Assembly: GCA_018398805.1 (NCBI GenBank)
Contig: JAGFBZ010000694.1
Coordinates: 62,001 to 126,000 of the forward strand
Origin: Hirundichthys speculiger
Lineage: Eukaryota; Chordata; Actinopteri; Beloniformes; Exocoetidae
Reading direction: 5' to 3'
Length of the DNA: 64,000 nucleotides
In this document: piece after piece, positions 26,801 to 41,000 of the stretch
How positions within the stretch are numbered: the first letter of the stretch is position 1
How the letters are laid out: the number at the start of each line of letters is the position of its first letter
The notes under the pieces: generated by a model
The model's input: only the letters and a program-made list of their open reading frames with translations
What the model was told of the DNA's origin: nothing
The model's database searches: none
Made by a program: the position numbers and the translations under genes

Positions 26801-29800
26801 CCCTACTCTCTATATTTTACCTCTCTGGATACGAATGCACTGGATCTGGCTGGATCAGAGAGTGAAGCCCGTCAACACATCATTTCGTAGTCTAAATAGC
26901 AGGCAGACAATCCAAACACAGTGAAGGTTGCTGCAGCGAGCAAGGTGCAGCTGAGAGACCTTGAACCAACACACTGCTTAATGCGCTTAAATCCTCACTG
27001 TTTATTCAGAAAGTCCCTTGCACTGCTCGTTAAGCTCACATGAACTTGACCGCACACTCGACGCGAGTGAATCCCGACACATAACCAGCACTTAAGGGAA
27101 GTCTAGGACTGCTTAGGCGCAAGATCATTTCCGTGGCGAACGAAAGCTCGACAAACAATTGCTTTGACACAACTTTCTCGTTTAAGACGCGGGATCAAAA
27201 CTGATGACGGGCCTGTCGACAGATGTGCCTTCTCAAACTTGTGTCACATGTCAAAGCACGTTGGGATGAAGCCAAACAGCAGCATGCAGTCATTTACTCC
27301 GCACAGGCCCGCCGCCGCCTCCTCCTCTGACCCTGGTTGAATACAAGTTGAGCAACGTTATCATCACTGGAGTTCACCGGGCGCAAGAATCTAAAAGTTA
27401 GGGATGCACGATTACTGTTTTTTAAAACCAATACGGATAACTTTCAGCTCCTAGAGGCTGATACCGATAACTGATAACCGATAACACCCACATATACCTA
27501 AGATCATTATATCAATACAATGAACAAAACCAAAAATAGTGTTGGACTCTTTAAATGAGCAGATATTTATTTTTCCAATGAAAAACTATTGTCAAGCCTC
27601 TCAAACATTTTCATAAAGCTATCAAACAAACCTATTTGATATCTCACATTAACTTAAATAAGGTTCATTACTGACTGATATAAAAAATAAAGGCTCCTTG
27701 AACTGATGGAAATACATGCATCAGAGTTACTAACTGAAAAAATGCATTCCTAAATGACAATAAAAAATAATGCACAGGTCATAATGTACTGACCTAAGTT
27801 AGACTTGTCTGTGTAAATAAACTGAAAAAGTGCACTCTATAGTAACAAAGAAGTTATGTTTAAAGGATTTTGGCTTGTGGTTCCATTCAAATGAATGACT
27901 TTAATTAAAGTAAATGAGGTTTAGTAGTTTTGGTTTTTTTAAATCTCATGGAAGCTTTAGATGAGAGAGATGATAGCGAGGAGAGGAAAGGTTTCGGTTT
28001 CAAGAGGGGAGGAGAGTGGAGACGAGACTTGCTGCTGGCTTGCTCATGTTAGCTCATGTTAGCTCACATTAGCTCACGTTAGCGTGATTTCAAAACTCCA
28101 TGGAAGTGATGGTTATGTTTCAGGTGGCTGATCAGGTTTGACATATTAAAGCTTGTGCTATTTTTCCCTCCTTCACTTGAAGCATTTGTCACAAATAAAC
28201 AGCAAAATATCTTCTTCTGAAACTTTAACGAAGTTCCACGCAGTTGCCTCCATGTTTTTTTTTTTTTTTTTTAATCAGAGCACTGTGCCACAATGCTGCA
28301 TTCAAGGTGTAACGTAAATTCAAATCCTCTGTTCTCTCGTTTGCTTGTCGCTCTTTCGGCCTTATCTATCTTTTCTATTTTTTATGTGTAACATGTGGGA
28401 AAATACTGCGAATATCAATTCAAGTCAGCAACTACTAAAATTATGACCGAGTTAACGAGTTGTTTTCTGGTATGTGGGGGTATTCTTGATTTTCCTTACT
28501 GAGAAATAGTTTTTCTAATTATGCCGACGTCATTTGAACATAACATTCACTGCCGGTCATTCAAGGTTCAGAGGGAGCGAGGCACTGCTGTGTAAACAAA
28601 AATATATATGTTATTGGGGCTATTTGTCGTGATATCTGAGTTATCGGAATGACATCATAATTTCCTGTTATTGGCCCGATAGTTATCGGGTCTATAATTA
28701 TCGTGCATCCCTAGTGAACCCGTGAGAGCTCCCCGCACACCCTCTGGAGGGATAACCCCTCCCAACCAGATAGAAACAGAGCCCGGAGAGGAGCGTTTGT
28801 AAATCTTTTCTATAATGTTCATCAACAGAGAAATACAACAGGCTGTGTTTTCCCTCTGCTGTGTTTTGTCACTGACAGCGAGTCCGGCAGAAGATCTGCT
28901 CCTGCTGGTGGGAGGAAACGGCTCAGGCTCCCTGTTCTCCGTCTCTGGCACAGAAACCAGAGCTTCGGACCGGCTGCGAGGACAGATAAACGCAGTGATC
29001 TACTCACAAAGGGGCTTCAGACAGGGTTTTGATGTACAGTGCAATTACAGCCTCGCGCAGGCCAGCGTCGGGAGAGCTATCAAGCATTTTCTTTTTTTGG
29101 GGCCCATCCGTGAGAGGTATGACACAGTTGGATTTAAACATCTATTGCACCATCCAACATTAAAACAATGTGACAAGCAACCGCTGCCACTCCCCAGGAT
29201 GAAGCTAATCCCACATTGAAACCAAAACATGCACATTCCAGCGCTGTTTATCGTCACGCTCCAATTACTAGATTTGGATTTTTAATATTTCCCTATCTGT
29301 CATCTATGAGAAGTTCCCCACTGTGACTTCTTGGTATGCAGTGGCCTCACAAGTGGGGGGGCTTCACAAAAATATGAGTTAGTAGTAGTCTGACGTAAGA
29401 AAGCCCAGTGAGTTTATGAGAAGAGTGTGTGTTTGAGCCATTCCCCGTCTCTCATCCCGCATTAAATGGCGTAACATCTTCTGCGGATCGTAAGCCCTCT
29501 TGCTTGGCTTTCGTTGCTCCTCGTGAAAAGTTGAGAAAGGTAAACTTATCGACGGGCAGAGCAGGTGGAAGCCAGTCATGTCGTGCAGACTGTCTGTTCT
29601 CTGACAACGTTACTCCTGCAGATGATCATCAGCTGTGGTTGCCCGGTTGACTCGTCCGAAAACACAATCAGCCCCAAGAAAGTCCAGCCACACCTCTCCA
29701 TGAGAGGAGTGAGAGGTCCTTCCATATGCATGAGTTTCTGTTTGGTCATGACTGGACGTAGTTTGTGATCTTCCCGGTTACTTTTAGCTAGAGGTGCACG

Positions 29801-32800
29801 ATAACTATCGGGCTGATAACAGGAAATGATGACGTCATTCCGATAAGTCCAATATCACGACGAATAGCCCCGATAACATATATATTTTTGTCAACACAGC
29901 AGTGCCTCGCTCCCTCTGAGTCTTGAATGACCGGCAGTGAATGCTATGTTCAAGTGACGTCGGCATAATCAGAAAAACGACTTCTCAATCAGGACAATCA
30001 AGAATACCCCCTCATGACAGAAAACAACTCGTTAACTCGGTCATAATTTTAGTAGTTGCTGACTTGAATCGATATTTGCAGTATTTCCCCTCATGTTACA
30101 CATAAAAGAGAAAAAAAATAGAAAAGGCTGAAAGAACGACTAGCAAACGAGGAAATGTCAGAATTTACGTTACACCTTGAATGCAGCCTGCAGCACAGCG
30201 TACTGATCACAACAAACATGGCGGCGTGGAACTTCGTTAAAGTTTCAGAAGAAGATAGTTTGGTGGTTATTTGTGACGAATCCTCCGAGTGAATTCTACG
30301 AGGAGAGAAGCACAAGCTTTAATACGTAAAACCTGATCAGCCACCTACAACATAACAATCGCTTCCATGGAGTTTTGAAATCACACTAACAGAAGCTAAT
30401 GCTAACATGTGCAAACCAGCAGCAGTCTCCCCTCTCCCTCATCTAAAGCTTCCAAAACCAAACCAAAAAGAATCACTGAACCTCATTTACTTTAATTAAA
30501 GGTATTAATTTAAATGGAACCACAAGTCAAAATCCTTTAAATGTTAATCTTTTTCAGTTAGTAATTCTGATGCATGTATTTCCATCAGTTCAAGGAGCCT
30601 TTATTTTTTATATCAGTCAGTAATGAACCTTATTTAAGTTGATCAAATAGGTTTGTTTGATAGATTTAGGAAAATGTTTGAGAGGCTTGACAATAGTTTT
30701 TCATTGTAAAAAATAAATATCAGTTCATTTAAAGAGTCAACTGTTTTTGATTTTGTTCATAGTATTGATGTAATGATCTAATGTGTGATGATATGTGTGT
30801 GTTATTGGTATCGGCCTTTAGGAGCTGAAAGTTATCGGTATCGTTTTTAAAACACAGTTATCGTGCATCCCTAATGGATAATGGATGGATGGACGGACGA
30901 GGGTGGAGACCAGCTTTTGATATGCGTCCATTGCTGCTGCTACTTCGAAAACTTCAATTTTGGGTTGTGCTGCAATTGTCGCCCGTCAGTCAAAGTCAAG
31001 ATGCACATTGGTGCAAGTGTGATCGCACAGAAAATGACCAATCATAAGCTGGTTAATGCACCGACTGGTCCCCGCCCCCACGATGTGAAACGTTAGATCG
31101 ATTCAAGCATGGAGAAAATCGACCCCAAGAGCACAATTAACCCAAGTGCACGTCCCCACCAGTGGCGGCTGCTCATGCCGAGGTCCTTCATGTGCAATAA
31201 AGGATGCATTTTGCATACATGGCTGTTTTTTTGCTCTTATTCTACACCAGTAAATGATGAATGTGATCATGAGAATAAAGTAATTAAGGTCCATCAGCAC
31301 GCTTTATGGTACGCTTGACATCTGACGTAAACATGCTACACAACAATGTAAAATACAGTGATCCCTTATTTTCCGGGGTTAATGGGGACCCGCCCCCCGC
31401 CCCCCCCCGCGAAAATCAAAATCCGCGAACTGGAGCCAGAGCCCCCCGGGCCTAAATAATGTGTTTAAAATATGTTTAAAAACTGCAAAAAAAGTAGCGA
31501 GATACTGCAGTGAAACAAGACAAAGGCTCAACTGTGGTCTTCCTGTTACCTTCACAGCCTCTGGTCTCTGAACCGTAGTAAACAAACTGCTGGTATTGTG
31601 CTATTTTTGGCTCGTAATTAGCGGCTAACATGCTAACAACAACGAAAAAAACAGTCTGGTTTTCTCTGCATGGAACGAGCACTTTATTCTGGCACTGCAG
31701 GAACTTGTAACATCACACAGGTTGTATTGTTGGGCTCCTGTCGGTTAACAGAGAATGTAAATCTATACACGCTGGGCTGCTGTTGATGCTCACTACACTT
31801 TTCATCTAACCCTGTTTTCATTCTGCTGTCCCACGACACACACACTACATTACCCATAAGGCCACACCATTACCCATAAGGCCACCTTCTTAAAGGGGCC
31901 AGGCTGGCTCACAACATTCCTTCGCTGTGAGAGAACGCGCACAACATCCTGTGATCTTTCCACGATTTTTTTCTTGATTTTTTTATTATATTATATATTT
32001 CTGCAAAATCCGCGAATAACTAAAACCGCGGAACTTAAAGCGCGAATTGGCGAGGGATCACTGTACTTTAATCAGTGCCGTCCAAGAAGACTGCGACTGA
32101 CACAATACATATTATACCGTGTTACCGTGTTGTATAGAGATGTCCCGATCACGTTTTTAGGTCCCGATCCGATTTCCGATCTTTAATTTTGATGATCGGC
32201 CGATTCCCGATTTTTCCCGATCTGATTTCACTTTTTTGAGTGGGCAAACAGAGTTTAAATTCCCATGCATTTTATTTCCTGTGTACATTAATAAATAGGC
32301 CTGCATCCAAGCTGAGATTAATAGCTCTTATCATCTCATAAAATAAACAATAACTTATTTAAACACTCTTCTTTCTTTCTTTTTTGTTTGGGAGAATTAT
32401 TATAAAACACATTTAGTTACAGAACAGTGACTGTTCAACAGTCTCAGTACTAAAGAACATAGCACTTCCATTTAAATAGCAGCAGGTGAACTTGGCTAGC
32501 AGTTTAAGGCAATGAAAACACTAGCAGAAGTCTTTGCAATCAATGAAATCACATCAGAATAAAAATAACATAAAATATTAACTTCACTTCTTTCAAGAAC
32601 CGCTGCACATGTTCACGCACCTTTGTGTGATGGGAACGAGGCTCGAGGTAATTAATGAGCCGGTTAAATGCCTTGTATTCCACATACTGAATGTGCTGGT
32701 CGTCCTCGGTAATACATTCCGTGATTAGCTCGGTGATTTTTCTGTATTTCTCCGAGTCTTTCGGGAGTTTGTCCTTTCTTTTAAAAGTTTCACAGAGCGT

Positions 32801-35800
32801 TTGCAGCTGTAGTGCATTCAGCTTCAAAGCTGCTGCCGACGCCTGACAGAAGGCATCCTGCTCGCTAGGATGGTGATTTTTTAAGTGTCTGATTAAATTG
32901 GTGGTGTTGTAAACTCTCTTCTTACTTACCCATCGTGATATCCCAGCCTTCCACACGTTTCAAGTCACAGTCGAAGCGTCGGCCTTTGTAATTTTATAGC
33001 GCTGCCACACTGCTGATATTTTTGCTAAAGTTTAGCCTGACACCGCCGGTCTTAAAACTTTTAAGGTGGATACAAGACAGCGCTGCTGGGAAACCTCATT
33101 TCAGTGCAAATTATTAAATGTATATAGTTTAATATTTTTGTGTAATATGATTACTTTATTAATTTGTGTTAATTAGGATCAGTTTTTGAGAAAAAAATAA
33201 TGAAAAAAAGATCGGTGTGTTAAAATAAGGTTGATCGGCCGAATCGATCCACCTTAAATTTTTAAGATCGAAGGCCGATCCGATCAGGGGATCGGGATCG
33301 GGACGCCCCTAGTGTTGTATGTGAGCGCTAGCATACCAGTTACACCACAGGAAACGGAACAAAATAAAACTGAACAATCAATATCTTTGCGTTTCAAATT
33401 CCTCTCAAGCAGCCATGAATAATTTGAAAAATTCAAGCTCTCGGGTTCTCGCCCGCTTCCTACAACACAGATACGAGTTATCAGGCCGGCGGGTGACAGT
33501 CTGCACGTCCAGTTTGTGTGTGTGTTCGTGTTACTTTTTCTTTTCTCTTTTCCTTTCCTTCCTCTTTATAAATGAATCAGGAGAGTTTGTGTTCAGTTTT
33601 AACATCGCTGCATATTTATCTAAAAACTGGAGGAAGTGCAACTCACCCTGTCACAATTTCTGCAGCAGCCCCCCCCCCCCCCCCCCAACTTAATGTCACT
33701 GCTTAAGATCACGAGTAAAACTCTCCAGGCTTATTCAAGCTTTAGCCAAACAAGGCCACTGCAGGGCGACGTATTCAATGCAATGCCAAAAAAAAAAAAG
33801 ATATCTTGTGCTAACCAGAGAGAAAACCCATGTTTTCTTGCATGCGCGGGAGCAAACAAGCATGCGCTCACTTTTTTGCCATGCGTGTGCATGTTCAAAA
33901 ACGAGTTCTCTGCAGGCCCGCCCCCCTCTGATAAGCGGGTCCGGTACACTTTGTGACTGTGCGATTGAGGTCCTCCAGGGAAGGCTGGCTGAAGTGGTGG
34001 TGGTGGTGGGGAGGGTTGCATTCTTGGCCATCTCATGAAAAAAGGGTGCAACCATGGGAGTAAGCCAAGAGGAGGGCTCAATTATGCATGGTTAAACAAA
34101 GCCCAAGGCTACCAGCAACCAGTGTCTCAGCAAACTGGGTCTCACTCTGGAAGCTCCGGTCTCCAGGAAGACTGGAGGCAGGAGCTCGGAGGAAAAGAGG
34201 GGAAAGAAACCAGGAAAAAGAAAACAACAGACACAATAACTGGGCTCCTGATAAATCACCAGGTTGTGTTATGACAAGCGCAGGCACTTTGAAACTAAAC
34301 TTCTCTTCAAAACAAAACAAAAAACATTCCCTTTCACAAGAGGTCAAACTGTAGATTGTTGAGTTTACGTGACCGATAAACCATCCTGAGAGGCTCGTTA
34401 GCCCCCGCAGCCATCGAGACTTGGACGAGGCAAAGAAAATCAACTGATGACTAATGGCGGGAACGGTTTCTCCAATAAACCCACGATAATTCTCCTCAGG
34501 AGACGTCTCACAGCCACCTCACGCTCAGAATATTCCAGTCTTCCCAGGAAATAATCTGGTTCTTTTTACAAATAAGTCTGTTTGAAAAAGACCAAACATC
34601 AGGACCGACCCTCTTTGTTCTTTGGCAGAAGGAAGCTGCCGTCTAAAAGCATCGCAGCGATGGTTAAAACCGGCTCCCAACGAGGCCGGAGGCTTCCTTT
34701 CCACAGAAACCCTCGCGTCAGGAACTGGACACTCGGCATCCGGCCCCTCTTTCTTCCCACTCACAATAAATCGGAAAGTATGCGGTTTGGGTTACAGGTA
34801 AATTATAGTCAGTTCTTCCAGAACCGGAGGGGTCGGGGCGGAGGATTGTATCCATGTATAGAGCACAAATGAATGGGACCTGGCTGAAAGGCTCCCTCCC
34901 AACATCTTCCTCTTGTTTCCCCAGGAAACGGGAGAGGCGGTCCGGAGTCGGGTGACAGAGACGCCCGAAAGCGCGCACATACGGCGTACTGTACTGACCC
35001 CGGCCCGGCCCGGCCCGGCCTTCATCCTGCTGTAAAGCTGCCCCAGCGACTCACAGGGTAAGTTTCACCCCGAGTAATTTTTTTGTTGTTGTAGTTTGAA
35101 GCAGATATTTTGATCAAAACTGTGACAGTATGTCTCGAAGCAAACAAAGACAACAGCAGCTGAGGCTTAGAGAATGACTGATGCTGCCCCCCACCCGCCC
35201 CCCCCCCCCTCCATCCCACAAGTATCTCGAATATCTAATAACCGACTCATACATCTGCACATTTCAGCGCCCTTTTGTGACTCATCCTCACGTCTGATGC
35301 AGCAGCTTTCATGTAGACGAGGCGCTTCGGCGAGGTGAAATGCGTCTCACTGGAGGGTGGGGGGGGTTTTGGGTCAGGAAGGTAAAAGCGTTGATTAATG
35401 CCAACAGATGCATCTGTAAAAGTTATAATTTGGGAAACTGGGCCAGGTTAGAGCCCAGGTACATGTCTGATCTCAGACAGCTGTGTGCACCGTGATCTCA
35501 CTTCTCTTTTTTTTTTTTTTTTTGCTTGAACTGCAGTAATATATATAAAGAACGCAGGTAGGCATCAAGTTGCTGAAATAGGCCAGAAATAGATGTCGAC
35601 TGGCAGCACAGTCATCCAGGAAGAAAATTCACCTTCCTTCAGTGCTTAAGGTGTTACGCAGCTTTTACAGCAGGGCCTTTAGATCAGTCCTGCTGCAGGG
35701 AGGAAAGTACCGCTCTAGTCTTTATAAACCTCAGGGTCTAGCTGGAGGTAATGCTCCGAAAATATTTACTTGCTCCTCATTAGATCTTAAAATTAGTAGG

Positions 35801-38048
35801 GGTGCACGATAACTATCGGGTCGATAACAGGAAATTATGACGTCATCCTGATAAGTCCGATATCACGACGAATAGCTTCCGATAACATCTACATTTTTGT
35901 CAACACAGCAGTGCCTCGCTCCCTCTGAGTCTTAAATGACCAGCAGTGAATGTTATGTTAAAGTGACGTCGGACGTCAGAAAAACTATTACTTAATCAGG
36001 AAAATCAAGAATACCCCCTCATGCCAGAAAACAACTCGTTAACTCGGTCATAATTTTGGTAGTTGCTGACTTTAATTTATATTTGCAGTATTTCCCCTCA
36101 TGTTACACATAAAAAAGAAAGAAATAGAAAAGGCTGAAAGAACGACTAGCAAACGAGGTAACGTGGGAATTTACGTTACACCTTGAATGCAGCCTGCAGC
36201 ACAGCGTACTGATCACAACAAACATGGCGGCATGGAACTTCGTTAAAGTTTCAGAAGAAGATAGTTTGGTGGTTATTTGTGATGAATCCTCCGAGTGAAT
36301 TCTACGAGGAGAGGAAGCACAAGCTTTAATACGTAAAACCTGATCAGCCACCTACAACATAACAATCACTTCCATGGAGATTTGAAATCGCGCTAATGTG
36401 AGCTAACGGAAGCTAATGCTAACATGCACAAACCAACAGCAGTCTCCCCTCCCCCTCATCTAAAGCTTCCATGAGATTAAAAAATAAAAAACAAAAACTA
36501 CTGAACCTCATTTACTTTAAAGGTATTAATTTAAATTCCATCAGTTCAAGGAGCCTTTATTTTTTTTATATCAGTCAGTAATGAACCTTATTTAAGTTGA
36601 TGCGTGATATCAAATAGGTTTGTTTGATAGCTTTATGAAAATGTTTGAGAGGCTTGCCAATAGTTTTTCATTGGAAAAAATAAATATCTGTTCATTTAAA
36701 AAGTCAAAACTTTTTTTGATTTTGTTCATAGTATTGATGTAATGATTTTAGGTATATGTGTGTGTTATCAGTTATCGGCCTTTAGGAGCTGAAAGTTATC
36801 GGTTTAAAAAAAAAAAAACAGTTATTGTGCATCCCTAAAAATTAGGTAAATAAGGACTCCTATGAAAACCACCAGCTGAACATATTGTTCTGTCATTATT
36901 GACTAAACAAAACTGGGCCAAAACACAGAAGCAGAGTGTGAAAAGGTGCACCTGCAGGTCAGCAGCTTTCTGACACACCTTTAGCAGCAGTAACCTAAAA
37001 TAACCGTTTCCTCTGTGACGTCATCCCTCATTTCAGAGGCGTTTGAGTACACGCAGATCTCTAAAGGTCCCACCACGGTTCCTCCGTTAACGCTGAAGTG
37101 GACTATGAGTGAGCTGCTGCGGCATCTCAGTCCTTTTTCTCTTTCTGCCGTTCTGCTGTGGTTCGGGTGAAGGTTGAGGTGGCCTCAGCACTACTACCAC
37201 TACTAATTTCTGGTCAGAAACGTATCTGACCAGACTGCCGTTTACAAACCAACGGGACTTTTAAATAACGAAGGGAAACCGTGACTCTGGTCGCTGAACC
37301 AGCACAAAATAAAATGGGATGGAGCCATTTATTTGGTTTTTTCCTCCTTTTTGCTCCTTAGTAAAAGCAACACGAGATCAATGATTGATATCGACTCCAT
37401 CTATTGTCCTGGTTGTGATTTTTTTTTTTTCCCCAAGTCTTAATATTTTATTTCCAAATTTGCACAACACTTGATTAGGGCTGTAGTGATACACTAATCT
37501 CGCGATACACGATATTCAGCTCATGATACGATATATATCGATATTCATCTTACAATACGTTTACATCATTTTCCAAAAAAATTTAAAGGGACAAAGTGAT
37601 TTTAGTGACATCTTGTCAGTGTTCTAATGACTTTGTTTGAATTAATTGAACTGAAAGCATCAATTACACATTATATGGCTGACAGGCAGCTTGCAAATGC
37701 TGGACAAAATGAATAAAAGATGTGTTGAGAAAAATAGTTTCATTTATTTAAACAGTGCAAATTGTTGCTAGCAAGCTTTTAAAGGTGGGACACGGGTTTT
37801 GAAAGAAGCTTAGAATATCGATACCTGCAGCTGAAAAATCGATACTTGATAAAATATTGATATATATCGCAGAATCGATAAAATCGCTCAACTCTACATT
37901 TTTAAATATTTGCAGTTTTGTACCATTTGCATACAGTGACCCTTCCAAATGGGCTGTACTGATGCAGTCTCTCTCTCTGATTATACTTTAATTAAAGCTA
38001 ACAGTTAACATGCTTACTGAGGCCTGCAGAGTCTGAGATGCAGCTCAT

Positions 38049-38083
<35 letters not shown>

Positions 38084-41000
38084 AGCTGCTCCCAGGATTC
38101 CACGGTCCGACCTTGCTGGGACATCCACTTGTGGAAAGACTGGTCACTGTCCAGTAAATGATCCTTCTCATCATAAAAGCGATGCTCTCCATATTCAGTG
38201 GGGATGTTTTCCTGAGCTTCTCCAGATTGTTAGGGAGCAAAAATGACTTCTCCACTGTCACAGCTGATGTCGTTCCTCCTTGGCATTGTGTTACCACAGA
38301 GATTGACTTTTAATTAGCATGAATGAGCTTCTTCCTCTTGTCATTCTTATGCTAACAGTCAGGGTGTAATTGGTTTCTGAACCAGGGCATTTTTTTTTTT
38401 TTAAACGTAACCTGAACCACTCGCCTGTACAGTGTTTTACCAATCTGTCTAAAAGCCCTGTGATATTTTCATATATCTCTAAAACGAAGCATTAAAGCGA
38501 GCAGAAAAAAACCCCAACATCTCGTTGCAGGTAGGAGGAACCAAATCTGGGATTTGAAAGAGCAAACGTGGAGGTTCGCTCAACAGAAAACAGTCCAACC
38601 GATCTGCTCTGATTTCTTCAGACCATATCGATAGTTCGTGCTTGAACGGATGAATTCAGGTGGGACGCCTCTACACCTGCAGCGCACATGGCTGCAGCTA
38701 CTTATTCCCCGTAACTGATTGCTTTACTCACCACAGGAGCAACAGGTGAAGCAGTTCGTGTGATAGAGGTTCCCCATGGCCTGGCAGGCTTGGCTGGCTC
38801 CGTACACTCCCTTCCCACATTTGACGCAGATACCTGCCGGAGACAACGGGTCAGTCATTTGTTCGGCAAAACAGTCAACGCTCAGCGTAACAGTACGGGC
38901 ACCGAGCTGTTGCTGTATGAATGTGCAATACTCGGTGAATGCACGGGTCTGCAGCGTTGATGACGTAATTAGTTGCTGGTGGCGCAACAGAGCAACCGCT
39001 AAAGCAATTCTTGTTACACGGCAGGAAGCCGTCAGTCCGTTTGTACGTCCTTTCGATTGCAGGAAAATTTACTCAGCAAATATTACTAGGGATGCACGAT
39101 AACTGTTTTTTAAAACCGATAACTTTCAGCTCCTAAAGGCCGATACCAATAACACTCACATATACCTAAGATCATTACATCAATACTATGAACAAAATCA
39201 AAAACAGTTTTGACTCTTTAAATGAAAAGATTTTTTTTTCAGTAAAAAACTATTGACACGCCTCAAACATTTTCATAAAGCTATCAAACAAACCTATTTG
39301 ATATCTCACATTAACTTAAATAAGGTTCATTACTGACTGATATAAAAAATAAAGGCTCCTTGAACTGATGGAAATACATGCATCAAAATTACAAACTGAA
39401 AAAGATTCACATTTAAAGGATTTTGACTTGTCGTTCCATTTAAATTAATACATTTAATTAAAGTAAATGAGGTTCAGTTTTTATCTCATGGAAGCTTTAG
39501 ATGAGAGAGATGAGGGAGAGGAGAGGAGAGACTGCTGCTGGCTTGCGCATGTTAGCATTAGCTTCCGTTAGCGTGATTTCAAAACTCCATGGAAGTGATT
39601 GTTATGTTGTAGGTGGCTGATCAGGTTTTAAGTATTAAAGCTTGTGCTTCCCTCCTCGTAGAATTCGCTCGGAGGATTCGTCACAAATAACCACCAAACT
39701 ATCTTCTTCTGAAACTTTAACGAAGTTCCACGCCACCATGTTTGTTGTCATCAGCAGGCTGTGCTGCATTCAAGGTGTAATGTAAATTCCCACGTTCCCT
39801 CGTTTGCTAGTCGTTCTTTCAGCCTTTTCTATTTTTTTCTATTTTTTATGTGTAACATGAGGGGAAATACTGCGAATATCAATTCAAGTCAGCAACTACT
39901 AAAATTATGACCGACTTAAGTTGTTTTCTGGCATGAAGGGGTATTCTTGATTTTCTTGATTATGCCGACGTCACTTGAACATAACATTCACTGCCGGTCA
40001 TCAAAGACTCAGATGGAGCGAGGCACTGCTGTGTTGACAAAAATATATATGTTATCGGGGCTATTTGTCATGATATCAGAGTTATCGGGATGATGTCATA
40101 ATTTCCTGTTATCGGCCCGATAGTTATCGTGCACCCCTAAATATACCCTAAACACTTCAAATAAGGTTCTGGTCAGCTTTGAAGAGAAATAAAAGATCCG
40201 TCGTTAAACTTTTGCTGCTGAAGAGGATTTCTGTGGATGGTAAATAAAGTGATGGGTCTCTTGAATTTGATTCCAGCTGCATGAGGCTCACGTTCGTTAT
40301 TTCTAAGCATTAGATGGTGCAGTTTGAAGGCCGATTACTTCACTGAGAGGAAACACTGTGGACAGAAAAGGGAAGTTAAAGTCAAATCTTGTGTTCGTGG
40401 AATTTCTTGCAGTTTTTCCTTCCCTTTTTTTAAAAAATATTTTTAAAACTAATAGTGGGTCAGTCAGTCGCCACCACGTCACTGCAGACGTACATCAACG
40501 TAAACCTGTTAGAAACACCTGAATATACCTAAATAAAGCAGCAATCCTATTTTTTTTTTTTCTGGATAAATATTGATAAACACCCCGGTGGTGCTTTTAA
40601 AAGCAGATGTTTCCCCAAAAAACATTTACAAAAACAACCCAGAGACTGAATCCATGAAAACAAACACGCCCACCTGAACAGGGAGAAGCAGGAAGGGTGG
40701 ATCTTTAACGGGCACTCCTAATTAAAGCCGACGCTTTATCTCTCTGGACATTTTACAGAACTCTGAGCTGCAGTTGCGCCAACATTTAGAGAAATCTAAC
40801 ACGGGATCCAGGTGTTTAGCCGTTCTTACTCAAATGGCCTTTTTAAAAAGACGTTTTCAGGGACTGTTTTCTGCCAGGAAATACTCACGCATCCACTGCG
40901 AGAAACTCTCACCTCCTCCAGCTCTCCGTTAGGAAACGAGAGAGCGGCAGCAGCAGAAGGCTGCCGATCTAAAATCTCTCACACAAGACGACCTCCGCCG

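Larger units (their letters stand above)
24208..26815 (+). mobile_element. Composite hAT-like region with BED relic
   Basis: Left end TAGGGGTGAAAAGATTAACC; right end AAAATTCACACCCCTA, preceded by GAATCGGATCGATTTGTGAG. No matching target duplication, so the two ends may belong to different insertions. Contains the BED relic 24469-24810, a nested MITE (24851-25516) and a fragment shared with 62226-62312. Confidence 0.5.

Noticed and set aside
28815..29219. 134-codon plus-strand frame
   Set aside because: No recognisable protein, no exon signals, lies in an intron between transposons.
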